The notes under the pieces were generated by a model. The model did not search any database. It worked only from the letters and a program-made list of their open reading frames with translations, and had not been told where the DNA came from. Made by a program: the position numbers and the translations under genes. A stretch of 6,079 nt of DNA, from positions 1-6,079 of the forward strand of contig JBHIER010000219.1 in assembly GCA_046760705.1 (NCBI GenBank), written 5' to 3'. Every line of letters begins with the position of its first letter. Within the stretch, counting starts at the first letter, position 1. Shown here in pieces: positions 1 to 6,017 of the stretch. The stretch is from JBHIER01 sp046760705 [NCBI: bacterium]. GTDB taxonomy: Bacteria > JBHIER01 > G020348925.

Positions 1-254
1 GCATTTGGCCCGATAAGGGCATGACCACCCGGGTGCGCACTTGTAACATGAAGTATGGTACTGTCAAATTCAACTGTAAAGGAGATATGCTGGAGGTTAA
101 TGCTGTTGTCTAAGGAGACCTCCACCGCGTTCCCAGAGGTACCCCGCTCCCCTGAAGCCGAGACCACAGTCAACGTCGCCGTCTGCGCGCAAAGCTGGTG
201 CGAAAGGACGAAGAACGAGAGAAGTAGCATTCTGAAACATATCTTTCTCATCAT
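1..254 (-). CDS. Secreted protein with N-terminal signal peptide and cohesin-like domain (3' part cut off by window edge)
   Basis: An open frame of 84 full codons runs from an ATG at 254 off the left edge with no stop. SEEN: residues 1-24 form a signal peptide with a short basic start (MMRK), a hydrophobic core (MLLLSFFVL) and an LCAQ end, with cleavage probably around residue 23-24. No lipobox is present. From about residue 26 the pattern is V-x-S-A-x-G-x2-G-x2-G-N-A-V-E-V-x-L-x-N, then ISFTVEFDSTILHV and a Pro-Gly-Gly turn. This is the strand and turn pattern of cohesin-type beta-sandwich domains. Two ATGs are adjacent at 254 and 251. An AGGGGG six bases before the first favours 254, while an in-frame ATG at 272 lacks a Shine-Dalgarno. 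KNOWN: cohesin-like domains occur in many exported proteins outside cellulosomes and often bind dockerins or act as adhesive modules. INFERRED: this is the first domain of a longer extracellular protein whose partner and function cannot be told here. It lies 186 bp downstream of the DUF4139 gene on the same strand. The exported-protein call is firm; the cohesin call is moderate. Confidence 0.7.
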   Translation of the reverse strand, partial: MMRKICFRMLLLSFFVLSHQLCAQTATLTVVSASGERGTSGNAVEVSLDNSINLQHISFTVEFDSTILHVTSAHPGGHALIGPN

Positions 255-336
255 AACAAGCCCCCTTCTCATCTCAGTAATTTGAAGCCAATCTCTCAAA
301 ACATTCTCTCTCAAACCTGTTCCATTTATCAGTCAC

Positions 337-386
337 TGACCTCCTGTTTTTCATCTTTCTCTGTCTCTCAGTGCCTCTGTGGCGAA
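337..386. repeat. Purine-rich intergenic repeat-like stretch (CACAGAGGCAC type)
   Basis: On the minus strand this reads TTCGCCACAGAGGCACTGAG followed by AGACAGAGAAAGATGAAAAA and CAGGAG. It resembles the 'gCCACAGAGGCACAGAGACACAGAGAA' type of non-coding repeat that I recall from intergenic regions of environmental bacterial genomes. A single copy is visible, so its repeat nature rests on recognition rather than on copies within the window. A 26-codon frame starts at an ATG within it (minus strand) but has no plausible product and is not called. A direct repeat TCTCTCAAA lies nearby at 292-300 and 307-315. No clear terminator or promoter was found between 255 and 440. Confidence 0.4.
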
Positions 387-440
387 TAGTTCAGGCAAAA
401 ACTCTTGAGCATCATCCTGGCGCGATATCCGTCCCGTTAC

Positions 441-1808
441 TCACCACGTATATCTCACCCTGTAAGTTAGCACAGACTCGGCGTCCTTGGCCACCCGGAC
501 ATCAAATTCAATTGTCTTGGCATCCTTTTTCCGATACTCCTGGGAACTGGAGATGATCTTCCAATCACCATAGAGATGCTCTACCACAACGACCGTCACA
601 TCGACATCCTTATGGTTCCTCAGCTTTATCTCTACTTTCTCCTCCCGGACTCGGTCGGCGATCCTCTCGCGTTCTATAACCGTGCGTTCCCCGACGATAT
701 CGAAGGCGTTCCCCAGATAGATGCGGACCTTCTCATCCTTAGGTGTGTGATCGATGAGATCTTCACCTATGAATTCCAGGGACTTGTCCACATCCTCTTT
801 GTAAACCCTGACCTTGCCTTTGGGTAGAGGAATACCGAGTCCAGCGGCCTGGCTGTTTTTGAACTCCAGATTAACCCGCACCTTCTTGTCGTCCTGCCTT
901 CCGTCGTAGGTAAAGATCTTCCTCGCCTCGACCTCGGCATTGGGGAAGAGGGACATCTGCTTGATCTGTCTGTCCTTGATAGTGGCCCGCCGTTGGAGGG
1001 TGTACATGTGATATTCGAAGAAGGCCTTCTCTTCGAACTGGGGCACGGCAGCCGCTTTGGCCTCCAGGGCGTACGTTCTCTCGCGCATCAGACGGCGGCG
1101 CTCTTCGACTCTGTGGACTTCGCCTGCAATCAGCTTCAGTTTCGCATTTTCGTAAGTCGCCCCGGATTTGTTGTCGATGGACACCCACCCCCCTAATTCC
1201 AACCGGGTGTCCTCCGGGTTGACCACAGCCACATACTCTGCGTGCCAGTTGACCCCGTTGGTCAAATAGCTCACCTCCGTCCGATGCTTCCCCCTCTTGT
1301 CGTTCTGCAGAAGCCAGATCAAGGTGGGACGGGTGATCAGTCCTTCGGGCAGGGCAGGATACTCGATGTGGCGAATAGATTTGCCCCGAAGTGTCCTGAT
1401 GCCCCCCTCCGGCTCTGAGAGGACAATATCCCCTTCCCGGTAACTGAGGAGCGTCCCCTCGTAGACCTTGTCGCCCTCGGTGAACACCCGAATCTTCTTA
1501 TCGATATACTTCTCCAAAATTTTGCTGGGGCTGACCAGATCGTACTCGTAATTCTGCTCCAGGATGGCCACCTTCTCCGGGGCGGTGATGGACTTGAAGT
1601 GAACGGAGGTGGGATCGATCTGAGAGGCCACATCAGTGAACTTCACCTCTATCTCTCCCTTTTTCAGCTCCAGAGTGCGCACGTCCTTGACCAGAGCCAG
1701 GTTGTTGTTGTAGACCGTAACGGCCACATCCTTCTCTTGGGCCACAACGAACCCCTCCAGAGCTGAGTGGAAGAGAAGCAACGTCAAAACAGAGATAAAT
1801 CTTCTCAT
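441..1808 (-). CDS. Secreted DUF4139-family protein
   Basis: 455 residues, complete. SEEN: residues 1-24 form a signal peptide (basic MRR, hydrophobic LTLLLF, ending VVAQ), so the protein is exported to the periplasm or cell surface. The N-terminal family signature VTVYNNNLALVKD (30-42) is followed by a beta-rich region with DPTSVHFKS (65-73). The central W-x-A-x-Y motif (NWHAEY, 187-192) leads into WVSIDNKSGATYENAKLKLI (208-227), and the protein ends with GNAFDIVGERT (366-376) and LTYRVRYTW at the C terminus. These are the recurrent motifs of DUF4139 proteins. Length is normal for single-domain members. Residues 235-300 form a charged, poorly conserved insertion. The start is set by AGGAGGT at 1814-1820, five bases from the ATG. 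KNOWN: no biochemical role is established for most members; some annotations call them mucoidy-inhibitor-like. INFERRED: a cell-envelope role. It has its own candidate promoter and precedes another exported protein gene. The family call is strong; the function is unknown. Confidence 0.88.
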   Translation of the reverse strand: MRRFISVLTLLLFHSALEGFVVAQEKDVAVTVYNNNLALVKDVRTLELKKGEIEVKFTDVASQIDPTSVHFKSITAPEKVAILEQNYEYDLVSPSKILEKYIDKKIRVFTEGDKVYEGTLLSYREGDIVLSEPEGGIRTLRGKSIRHIEYPALPEGLITRPTLIWLLQNDKRGKHRTEVSYLTNGVNWHAEYVAVVNPEDTRLELGGWVSIDNKSGATYENAKLKLIAGEVHRVEERRRLMRERTYALEAKAAAVPQFEEKAFFEYHMYTLQRRATIKDRQIKQMSLFPNAEVEARKIFTYDGRQDDKKVRVNLEFKNSQAAGLGIPLPKGKVRVYKEDVDKSLEFIGEDLIDHTPKDEKVRIYLGNAFDIVGERTVIERERIADRVREEKVEIKLRNHKDVDVTVVVVEHLYGDWKIISSSQEYRKKDAKTIEFDVRVAKDAESVLTYRVRYTW

Positions 1809-1835
1809 CTTGCACCTCCTCTCAAAAGTATGGAG

Positions 1836-1863
1836 AATATAATAACACTTCTCATCTGATCAA
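1836..1863 (-). promoter_or_regulatory. Candidate sigma70 promoter of the DUF4139 gene
   Basis: On the minus strand, TTGATC (1858-1863, -35, four of six consensus bases) and TATATT (1836-1841, -10, five of six) are separated by 16 bases. Predicted transcription would start near 1829, giving a leader of about 20 bases that contains the AGGAGGT site. Position and spacing are good, but the -35 is imperfect and this AT-rich stretch contains other TAT-like hexamers. Confidence 0.45.
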
Positions 1864-2075
1864 AATCATTTTCTTAGTGACGAGTTCCTTAAGCCACTCT
1901 CTGGCTCCTTGTCAGCCTTTGTGCTATCAAGTTGCGCAATTCGGTCACGGTGACGAGGCCCGTTTCGTTGAACGGTTACGGTCTCAATGTAACTCCATCC
2001 AACCTATGAGTACAACCATCCAATCCGCCACAAACTGGCGCACATCAAAAATGCAAATTCCCATACCATATAAAT
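1864..2075. other. Intergenic region between valS and the DUF4139 gene, no recognisable gene
   Basis: No frame here has both a start with a Shine-Dalgarno and a recognisable product. Two small palindromes are visible: CGCCA-CAAAC-TGGCG (2026-2040), about 35 bases past the valS stop, and GTCAC-G-GTGAC (1944-1954). Neither is followed by a T-run on the minus strand, so no convincing rho-independent terminator for valS was found. Short minus-strand frames with protein-like composition (for example VTELRNLIAQRL near 1900-1960) are interrupted by stops. They could be decayed coding sequence, but I cannot assign them to a family. Confidence 0.4.
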
Positions 2076-4742
2076 TTAAGCATTTATTATCTCTAAATTC
2101 CGCTGTAACTTCTCGAGACTGGCCACGTACTCCTCCCTCTTTTTCCGCTCTCGATCGACAACCGCCTTCGGAGCTCTTCGCACAAAATTCCCATCCTGAA
2201 GTTTCTTCTCACTCTGAGCTAACTGGCTGGAGATTCGGGCGATCTCTCGTGCCAATCGGGTCTTCTCCACCTCGAGATCGACCACTCCCTCAAGAGGAAG
2301 GAAGACCTCAAGCCCACCCACCACTGCGCTGAGAGCATTCTTCGGTCTGGGCAACCCCTGCCCGAGTCCCAGCCTCTCAACCTTGGCCAAGTGCAAAACA
2401 TACTCCTTGTAACGGTCTACGGTTTCTACCTCCCTTTGGCCATCCCCGGAAACGATGACCCTCACCTGCTGGCCGGGAGGGATATTCATCTCACCTCTCA
2501 TATTTCGAATGGCCACAATCACTTTCTGAAGTGTGTCCATCTCCTGCTCAGCCTCGCCGTCAACATTCTCTTCTTTTGAAAGAGGCCACTGAGCAATTAC
2601 GATACTCTCACCCTCACCTTTGACCCTCTGTTTGACCCGTTGCCAAATCTCCTCGGTAATAAAGGGCATGAAAGGATGGAGCAACTTCAAGAACCCGTCA
2701 AGCACGATGAGAGCAACGTATTGGACGGTCCTTCGGTCTAAAGCATCTTGGCCGTACAATCTCGGTTTGATAAGCTCCAGGTACCAGTCACAATACTGGT
2801 GCCAGATAAAATCGTACAGGGTCTGTGCGGCTTCGTTAAAACGATATTGGGTTAGGGACTCTGTGACGCTCTCGACGGTTCGGTTAAATCGGCTCAGGAT
2901 CCATCGATCCGCTAACGAGTATGGCAATCGCTCAGGTTCGAGGTCATCCGGCGAAAAATCCTGCGAATTCAGGAGGACCAGACGGGCACCGTTCCAGATC
3001 TTGTTGGCAAAATTCCGCCCGACGGCGACTCTCTCCTCGGAAAAGTAGGCGTCCTGCCCTTGGGCCGTGATGAGCACCATGGAAAACCTGACAGCGTCGG
3101 CCCCGAATTTGTCGATGATCTCCAGAGGGTCGGGAGAATTCCCCAGGGATTTGCTCATCCATCTCCCCTGCTCGTCCTTGACCATGCCGTGGATATAAAC
3201 TTCCGGAAAGGGGGGCTGTCCCATAAACTCGAAGCCGGCCATAATCATCCGTGCCACCCAGAAGAAGATGATGTCGTAGCCGGAGTTTTGAAAGGAGATG
3301 GGGTAGAAATAGTCCAACTCCGGAGTTTCTTCCGGCCAACCCAGAGTGGAGAAGGGCCACAGCCAGGAGGAGAACCAGGTGTCCAGCACATCCTCATCCT
3401 GCTTCAAGTTCGTGCTTCCGCACTCCGGACAGGTCTGGGGCAAGCTCCTTACAGCCATGACCTTCGGGCAATTTTGGCAGTACCATACGGGAATGCGATG
3501 TCCCCACCAGATCTGCCGTGAGATGCACCAATCCCGGATATTTTCCATCCAGTCAAGATAGACGGTGGCCCACCTTTCTGGGAAGAAACGGACGGTCCCA
3601 TCGCGGACCGCTTGAATAGCAGGCTCTGCCAAAGGCCTCATCCTGACGAACCATTGATCGGAGAGATACGGTTCAATCATGGTCTGACAGCGGTAGCAGT
3701 GGCCGACGGAATGGATGTGGGGCTCAATCTTCTCCAGCAGGTTCTGCTTCTGCAGATCCTCGACCAGCAGATCCCGGCAGGCAAGACGGTCCATGCCATC
3801 GTATCGCGCCCCGGCATTCTCGTTCATCGTTCCATCCCCGTTCATGACTACCACTGTCTCCAAGTGGTGTCTCTGGCCCATCTCAAAATCGTTGGGATCG
3901 TGGGCCGGCGTCACTTTCACAATACCTGTCCCGAACTCCGGATCGACAAAATCGTCACCGATCACCGGAACCTCCCTGTTCACCACCGGGAGAACGACGG
4001 TACGGCCCAGAAGGTGTTGGTACCGTTCGTCTTTGGGATTGACAGCCACGGCCGTGTCGCCCAGCATGGTTTCAGGTCGGGTCGTGGCGACGACGACGTA
4101 CTGGTCACTCTCCTTGACCGGATACCTGATGTACCACAGGTGTCCACCCAACTCCTTGTGCTCCACCTCCTCATCGGAGAGGGCCGTCTGACAGCGAGGA
4201 CACCAATTGATAATATACTTGCCCCTATAGATGAGTCGCTTCTCATACAGGCGTACAAAAGCCTCCTGGACAGCTGCCGACAGCCCCTCATCCATAGTGA
4301 ACCGCTCCCGCTGCCAATCGCAGGAACAGCCCAACCGCTTCAATTGATTGATGATCTGTCCACCATAGTTCTCCTTCCACGCCCACACGCGCTTGAGAAA
4401 CTGATCGCGACCCAAATCGTGCCTGGTCAGCCCCTCTTCGGACAGTTGTTTTTCGACCACGTTTTGGGTGGCGATGCCCGCATGATCGGTTCCGGGTACC
4501 CACAGAGTTTCGAGGCCCTGCATCCTCCGCCAGCGCACAACAATGTCCTGGGGAGTATTATCCATCACGTGCCCCATAGTCAAACTGCCGGTCACGTTTG
4601 GGGGAGGAATGACCACGGAGAACGGTTCCTTATCGGCCCCCACCTCAGCATGGAAGAAGCCTTGCTCCTCCCAGAAGGTGTACCATCTCTCTTCAACACT
4701 TTTCGGATCGTAGCGAGTTGCCAACTCTTCTCTTTTTTTCAT
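2076..4742 (-). CDS. valS: Valyl-tRNA synthetase
   Basis: Class I aminoacyl-tRNA synthetase that attaches valine to tRNA-Val in the cytoplasm and hydrolyses mischarged Thr-tRNA-Val. The 888-residue product is full length for the family. SEEN: PPPNVTGSLTMGHV (46-59) is the HIGH region, here T-M-G-H. VPGTDHAGIATQ (82-93) follows. The CP1 editing domain carries TTRPETMLGDTAV (220-232) and TPAHDPNDFEMG (278-289). DWCISRQIWWGHRIP (404-418) is typical of the catalytic core. Four CxxC pairs (181/184, 349/352, 422/425, 438/441) suggest two zinc sites. The KMSKS loop reads WMSKS (528-532). The anticodon-binding helical domain spans about 605-760, and a C-terminal coiled-coil arm (about 825-885) identifies ValRS rather than IleRS. 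The start at 4742 is chosen because GGAGGAG (4747-4753) lies four bases upstream. An in-frame ATG at 4796 would add 18 hydrophobic residues that do not fit the family, and it lies upstream of the likely transcription start. No T-box leader fits in the short 5' region. Confidence 0.97.
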   Translation of the reverse strand: MKKREELATRYDPKSVEERWYTFWEEQGFFHAEVGADKEPFSVVIPPPNVTGSLTMGHVMDNTPQDIVVRWRRMQGLETLWVPGTDHAGIATQNVVEKQLSEEGLTRHDLGRDQFLKRVWAWKENYGGQIINQLKRLGCSCDWQRERFTMDEGLSAAVQEAFVRLYEKRLIYRGKYIINWCPRCQTALSDEEVEHKELGGHLWYIRYPVKESDQYVVVATTRPETMLGDTAVAVNPKDERYQHLLGRTVVLPVVNREVPVIGDDFVDPEFGTGIVKVTPAHDPNDFEMGQRHHLETVVVMNGDGTMNENAGARYDGMDRLACRDLLVEDLQKQNLLEKIEPHIHSVGHCYRCQTMIEPYLSDQWFVRMRPLAEPAIQAVRDGTVRFFPERWATVYLDWMENIRDWCISRQIWWGHRIPVWYCQNCPKVMAVRSLPQTCPECGSTNLKQDEDVLDTWFSSWLWPFSTLGWPEETPELDYFYPISFQNSGYDIIFFWVARMIMAGFEFMGQPPFPEVYIHGMVKDEQGRWMSKSLGNSPDPLEIIDKFGADAVRFSMVLITAQGQDAYFSEERVAVGRNFANKIWNGARLVLLNSQDFSPDDLEPERLPYSLADRWILSRFNRTVESVTESLTQYRFNEAAQTLYDFIWHQYCDWYLELIKPRLYGQDALDRRTVQYVALIVLDGFLKLLHPFMPFITEEIWQRVKQRVKGEGESIVIAQWPLSKEENVDGEAEQEMDTLQKVIVAIRNMRGEMNIPPGQQVRVIVSGDGQREVETVDRYKEYVLHLAKVERLGLGQGLPRPKNALSAVVGGLEVFLPLEGVVDLEVEKTRLAREIARISSQLAQSEKKLQDGNFVRRAPKAVVDRERKKREEYVASLEKLQRNLEIINA

Positions 4743-4784
4743 GTAGCTCCTCCACAGTATTGTTGTTAATATTGCCAAAATAGC

Positions 4785-4813
4785 AAAATAACACAAAAAT
4801 CCTTTTTTGTCAA
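4785..4813 (-). promoter_or_regulatory. sigma70-type promoter of valS
   Basis: On the minus strand, a perfect TTGACA -35 (4808-4813) lies 17 bases from a TATTTT -10 (4785-4790). The predicted start is near 4778, so the leader is about 35 bases. That is too short for a T-box or other aminoacylation-sensing riboswitch, which suggests simple constitutive transcription. The region is strongly AT-rich compared with its surroundings. The promoter excludes the upstream in-frame ATG at 4796 as a start. Confidence 0.75.
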
Positions 4814-4844
4814 CCTAAATTATCTGTAACTATTCGGCTATGCA

Positions 4845-4884
4845 CTGTCATCCGGCTCAAGCGGAGCCCAATGCCGGAATTTCC
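4845..4884 (+). repeat. Hairpin repeat, copy 1 (CTGTCAT-CCGGC...GCCGGAATTTCC)
   Basis: The copy reads CTGTCATCCGGC at 4845-4856 and GCCGGAATTTCC at 4873-4884, with stem CCGGC/GCCGG. An inner GGCTC/GAGCC pair (4854-4858 and 4864-4868) offers an alternative hairpin. It shares the outer CTGTCAT...GGAAT-T-TCC frame with copies 2 and 3 but is the most diverged, having lost one T of CATTCC. Confidence 0.5.
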
Positions 4885-4901
4885 GCATTCATGTTCATTG
4901 A

Positions 4902-4944
4902 GGAGATTCCGGTATCCTCCTATCGTCGGAACCGGAATGACAGG
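4902..4944 (-). repeat. Hairpin repeat, copy 2 (inverted relative to copies 1 and 3)
   Basis: On the plus strand GGAGATTCCGGT (4902-4913) and ACCGGAATGACAGG (4931-4944) flank a 17-base loop; ATTCCGGT/ACCGGAAT form a perfect 8-bp stem. Read on the minus strand it begins CCTGTCATTCC and ends GGAATCTCC, exactly the outer sequences of copy 3. Confidence 0.65.
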
Positions 4945-4980
4945 TATAATAAATAGTGTCTGTCCGGATCTCTCATTCAG

Positions 4981-5010
4981 GCCTGTCTGCCACAGGCAGG
5001 CGTGTTTTTG
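4981..5010 (+). repeat. GCCTGTCTG-CCA-CAGGCAGGC hairpin followed by a T-rich tail
   Basis: A nine-pair stem (one G-T pair) with a CCA loop at 4981-5001 is followed by GTGTTTTTG. On the plus strand it has the form of a weak rho-independent terminator, but no plus-strand gene precedes it. On the minus strand no T-run follows. It is better seen as one more palindromic repeat of this region than as a working terminator. Confidence 0.45.
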
Positions 5011-5029
5011 TGCCGGAATCTCATTCCCA

Positions 5030-5059
5030 CCTGTCATTCCTGCGAATGCAGGAATCTCC
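5030..5059 (+). repeat. Hairpin repeat, copy 3 (CCTGTCATTCC...GGAATCTCC)
   Basis: ATTCCTGC (5036-5043) and GCAGGAAT (5048-5055) form a perfect 8-bp stem around GAAT. The flanks CCTGTC and CTCC match copy 2 in reverse orientation, so copies 2 and 3 together make an inverted repeat spanning 4902-5059. A half-copy, GCCGGAATCTC, lies just before it at 5012-5022. Confidence 0.65.
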
Positions 5060-5065
5060 TGAAGA

Positions 5066-5107
5066 TCCCTGTATCCACAGGGACAAGGATTCCGAAATCG
5101 GAGATCC
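5066..5107. repeat. Two adjacent hairpins just downstream of the Gx-family gene
   Basis: TCCCTGT-ATCC-ACAGGGA (5066-5083) is a perfect 7-bp hairpin. GGATTCCGA (5087-5095) pairs with TCGGA-G-ATCC (5098-5107), with one bulged base and an AA loop. The second begins 17 bases past the stop codon of the minus-strand operon and could end or protect its transcript. Neither is followed by a T-run on the minus strand, so a standard intrinsic terminator is not shown. Confidence 0.4.
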
Positions 5108-5124
5108 TGAGACGAGAGGAAGAA

Positions 5125-5631
5125 TTAAGCCAGGGGAGTCCGCGAGGTGCGCTGCAGAAGGAGAAAGACGAGTACACCGGTAGAAAACCCTGTGACAACG
5201 GTGGACAGAAGAAACAGAGGCAGCAGATAGAAAAGCTCCCACCGATGAACAAAGAGGGAGATCGCCAGAGCAAGCTGAGCGAGGTTGTGGGCGAGGGCTC
5301 CCCAAATACTGACGCCCACAACGCTGAAGACTCCCTTAAAAAAATTGAATACAAAGGCCATGATACCAGCGCTCACCAGACTCCCCAAAAGGGAAAACAG
5401 AAAAGAGGGATTGAGAAAGGCTCCGCCAATCAGTGAACCCAGAACCGGTCGCATCATCGCCACGACAAAGGCCTCTTTTGTTCCGAACAGAGAGAGGGCC
5501 ATCAGTGTGGCCACATTGGCCAGGCCCAATCGCAACCAGGGCAACGGCCTCGGGATCGTGCTTTCAAAGACAAAGAGGGCCAGCCCCATCGCCACAAGAA
5601 GAGCTAAGCGGACTATCTTCCTGGTATCCAC
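5125..5631 (-). CDS. Gx transporter family / heptaprenyl diphosphate synthase component I-like membrane protein (EetB-like)
   Basis: 168 residues, about five or six membrane segments, located in the cytoplasmic membrane. SEEN: the family pattern is clear, with E23-x3-P27-R-P-L-P (ESTIPRPLP, 23-31), LRLGLANVATLMAL (33-46), R61-P-V-L-G-S-L-x-G-G-A-F (61-72), SLLGSLVSAGIMAF (80-93) and GVSIWGALAHNLAQLALA (106-123). The length is normal. The start is a GTG at 5631 with AGGAAGG (5638-5644) six bases upstream. Extending the frame upstream would overlap the preceding gene with low-complexity Gly/Arg sequence, so it is rejected. It begins 17 bases after the NusG-II stop, so the two are almost certainly co-transcribed. 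KNOWN: despite the family name, most members are not prenyl synthases. They resemble small ECF-type membrane proteins and occur beside NusG-II, ApbE and quinone-prenylation genes; EetB of Gram-positive extracellular electron transfer loci is of this type. INFERRED: a membrane partner of the upstream protein, perhaps in quinone or flavin handling. Confidence 0.88.
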   Translation of the reverse strand: MDTRKIVRLALLVAMGLALFVFESTIPRPLPWLRLGLANVATLMALSLFGTKEAFVVAMMRPVLGSLIGGAFLNPSFLFSLLGSLVSAGIMAFVFNFFKGVFSVVGVSIWGALAHNLAQLALAISLFVHRWELFYLLPLFLLSTVVTGFSTGVLVFLLLQRTSRTPLA

Positions 5632-5648
5632 CGTCTTCCTTCCTCCCT

Positions 5649-6017
5649 CTACCGGGTGACTCCATCCACCCCTTCCCCCCTCTCCCCTCTCATCACCTGC
5701 ACGACCACCTTGTTCGGAATACAGGCGATCACATCTCCATCTCTGTCTCTGAACCCCCTCTGGACACATATACTGTGAGGGCAGGGGGAACGTTTCACCC
5801 GAACCCGCCCGTCCCTCACCTCCACCACAGTCTCGCCCAGCGGCCCCATGACCAGTACCTCCTGGTCCTGCGAAAAATCGAGACGGCAAATCGAGTTGCC
5901 CTCAGACTCAACTACTGCATACGCCCCTTGAGACCGCACTCCCGGATACATGAGGAGACTGAATAAACCAATGGCCAAGAGCGCTCCAATAAGAAGCTTA
6001 TCCCCGAGGGTAAGCAT
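5649..6017 (-). CDS. Membrane-anchored NusG domain II protein (EetA-like)
   Basis: 122 residues, complete. SEEN: GDK (5-7) precedes one hydrophobic segment (about 8-24), so the protein is an N-terminally anchored extracytoplasmic domain. The remainder matches stand-alone NusG domain II proteins: a G-x-T-V-V-E-V-R-D-G-R-V-R-V strand pair (61-74), then C79-P-H-S-I-C84-V-Q-R-G and the closing IACIPNKVVVQV (97-108). The paired cysteines and the C-x-P-N-K-V-V signature are diagnostic. It is not the transcription factor NusG, whose N-terminal NGN domain and KOW motif are absent. The ATG at 6017 has AAGGA (6023-6027) five bases upstream. The C-terminal tail (110-122) is Gly-rich and variable. KNOWN: such proteins typically precede Gx-family genes, and EetA of flavin-based extracellular electron transfer loci has this architecture. 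INFERRED: it works with the next gene in an extracytoplasmic redox or flavinylation-linked process. The cysteines could form a disulfide or bind a cofactor; this is not established. Confidence 0.87.
   Translation of the reverse strand: MLTLGDKLLIGALLAIGLFSLLMYPGVRSQGAYAVVESEGNSICRLDFSQDQEVLVMGPLGETVVEVRDGRVRVKRSPCPHSICVQRGFRDRDGDVIACIPNKVVVQVMRGERGEGVDGVTR

Noticed and set aside
55-285. A 76-codon plus-strand frame at the left edge
   Set aside because: It is antisense to the signal-peptide protein at 1-254, which has a better start and a clear domain pattern.
3612-4769. A 385-codon plus-strand open frame opposite valS
   Set aside because: It lies wholly antisense to well-conserved ValRS motifs, has no recognisable domains and no Shine-Dalgarno. 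It is an antisense shadow of a GC-rich conserved gene.
4743-4780. A T-box leader for valS
   Set aside because: Only about 35 bases lie between the predicted transcription start and the start codon, with no specifier loop, T-box sequence or terminator hairpin.
4743-4796. N-terminal extension of ValRS to an in-frame ATG at 4796
   Set aside because: It adds a hydrophobic 18-residue segment unlike the family, lies upstream of the predicted transcription start, and GGAGGAG is placed for the ATG at 4742.
4945-4950. Perfect TATAAT on the plus strand
   Set aside because: There is no matching -35 at 16-18 bases and no plus-strand gene downstream, only repeats and antisense sequence.
4810-5037. A 75-codon minus-strand frame across the intergenic repeats
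   Set aside because: It is a translation of the hairpin repeats, with no Shine-Dalgarno and no family resemblance.
4845-5107. A CRISPR array, because of repeated short palindromes
   Set aside because: Copies alternate in orientation, differ in stem and loop, and lack regular unit-spacer periodicity.
5632-5889. Upstream extension of the Gx-family gene to an ATG at 5889
   Set aside because: The extension overlaps the NusG-II gene and is Gly/Arg-rich, and the GTG at 5631 has a good Shine-Dalgarno and matches the family N terminus.
5649-6017. Transcription elongation factor NusG
   Set aside because: The NGN domain and KOW motif are absent. The protein has an N-terminal membrane anchor and the cysteine-containing signature of stand-alone NusG-II proteins.
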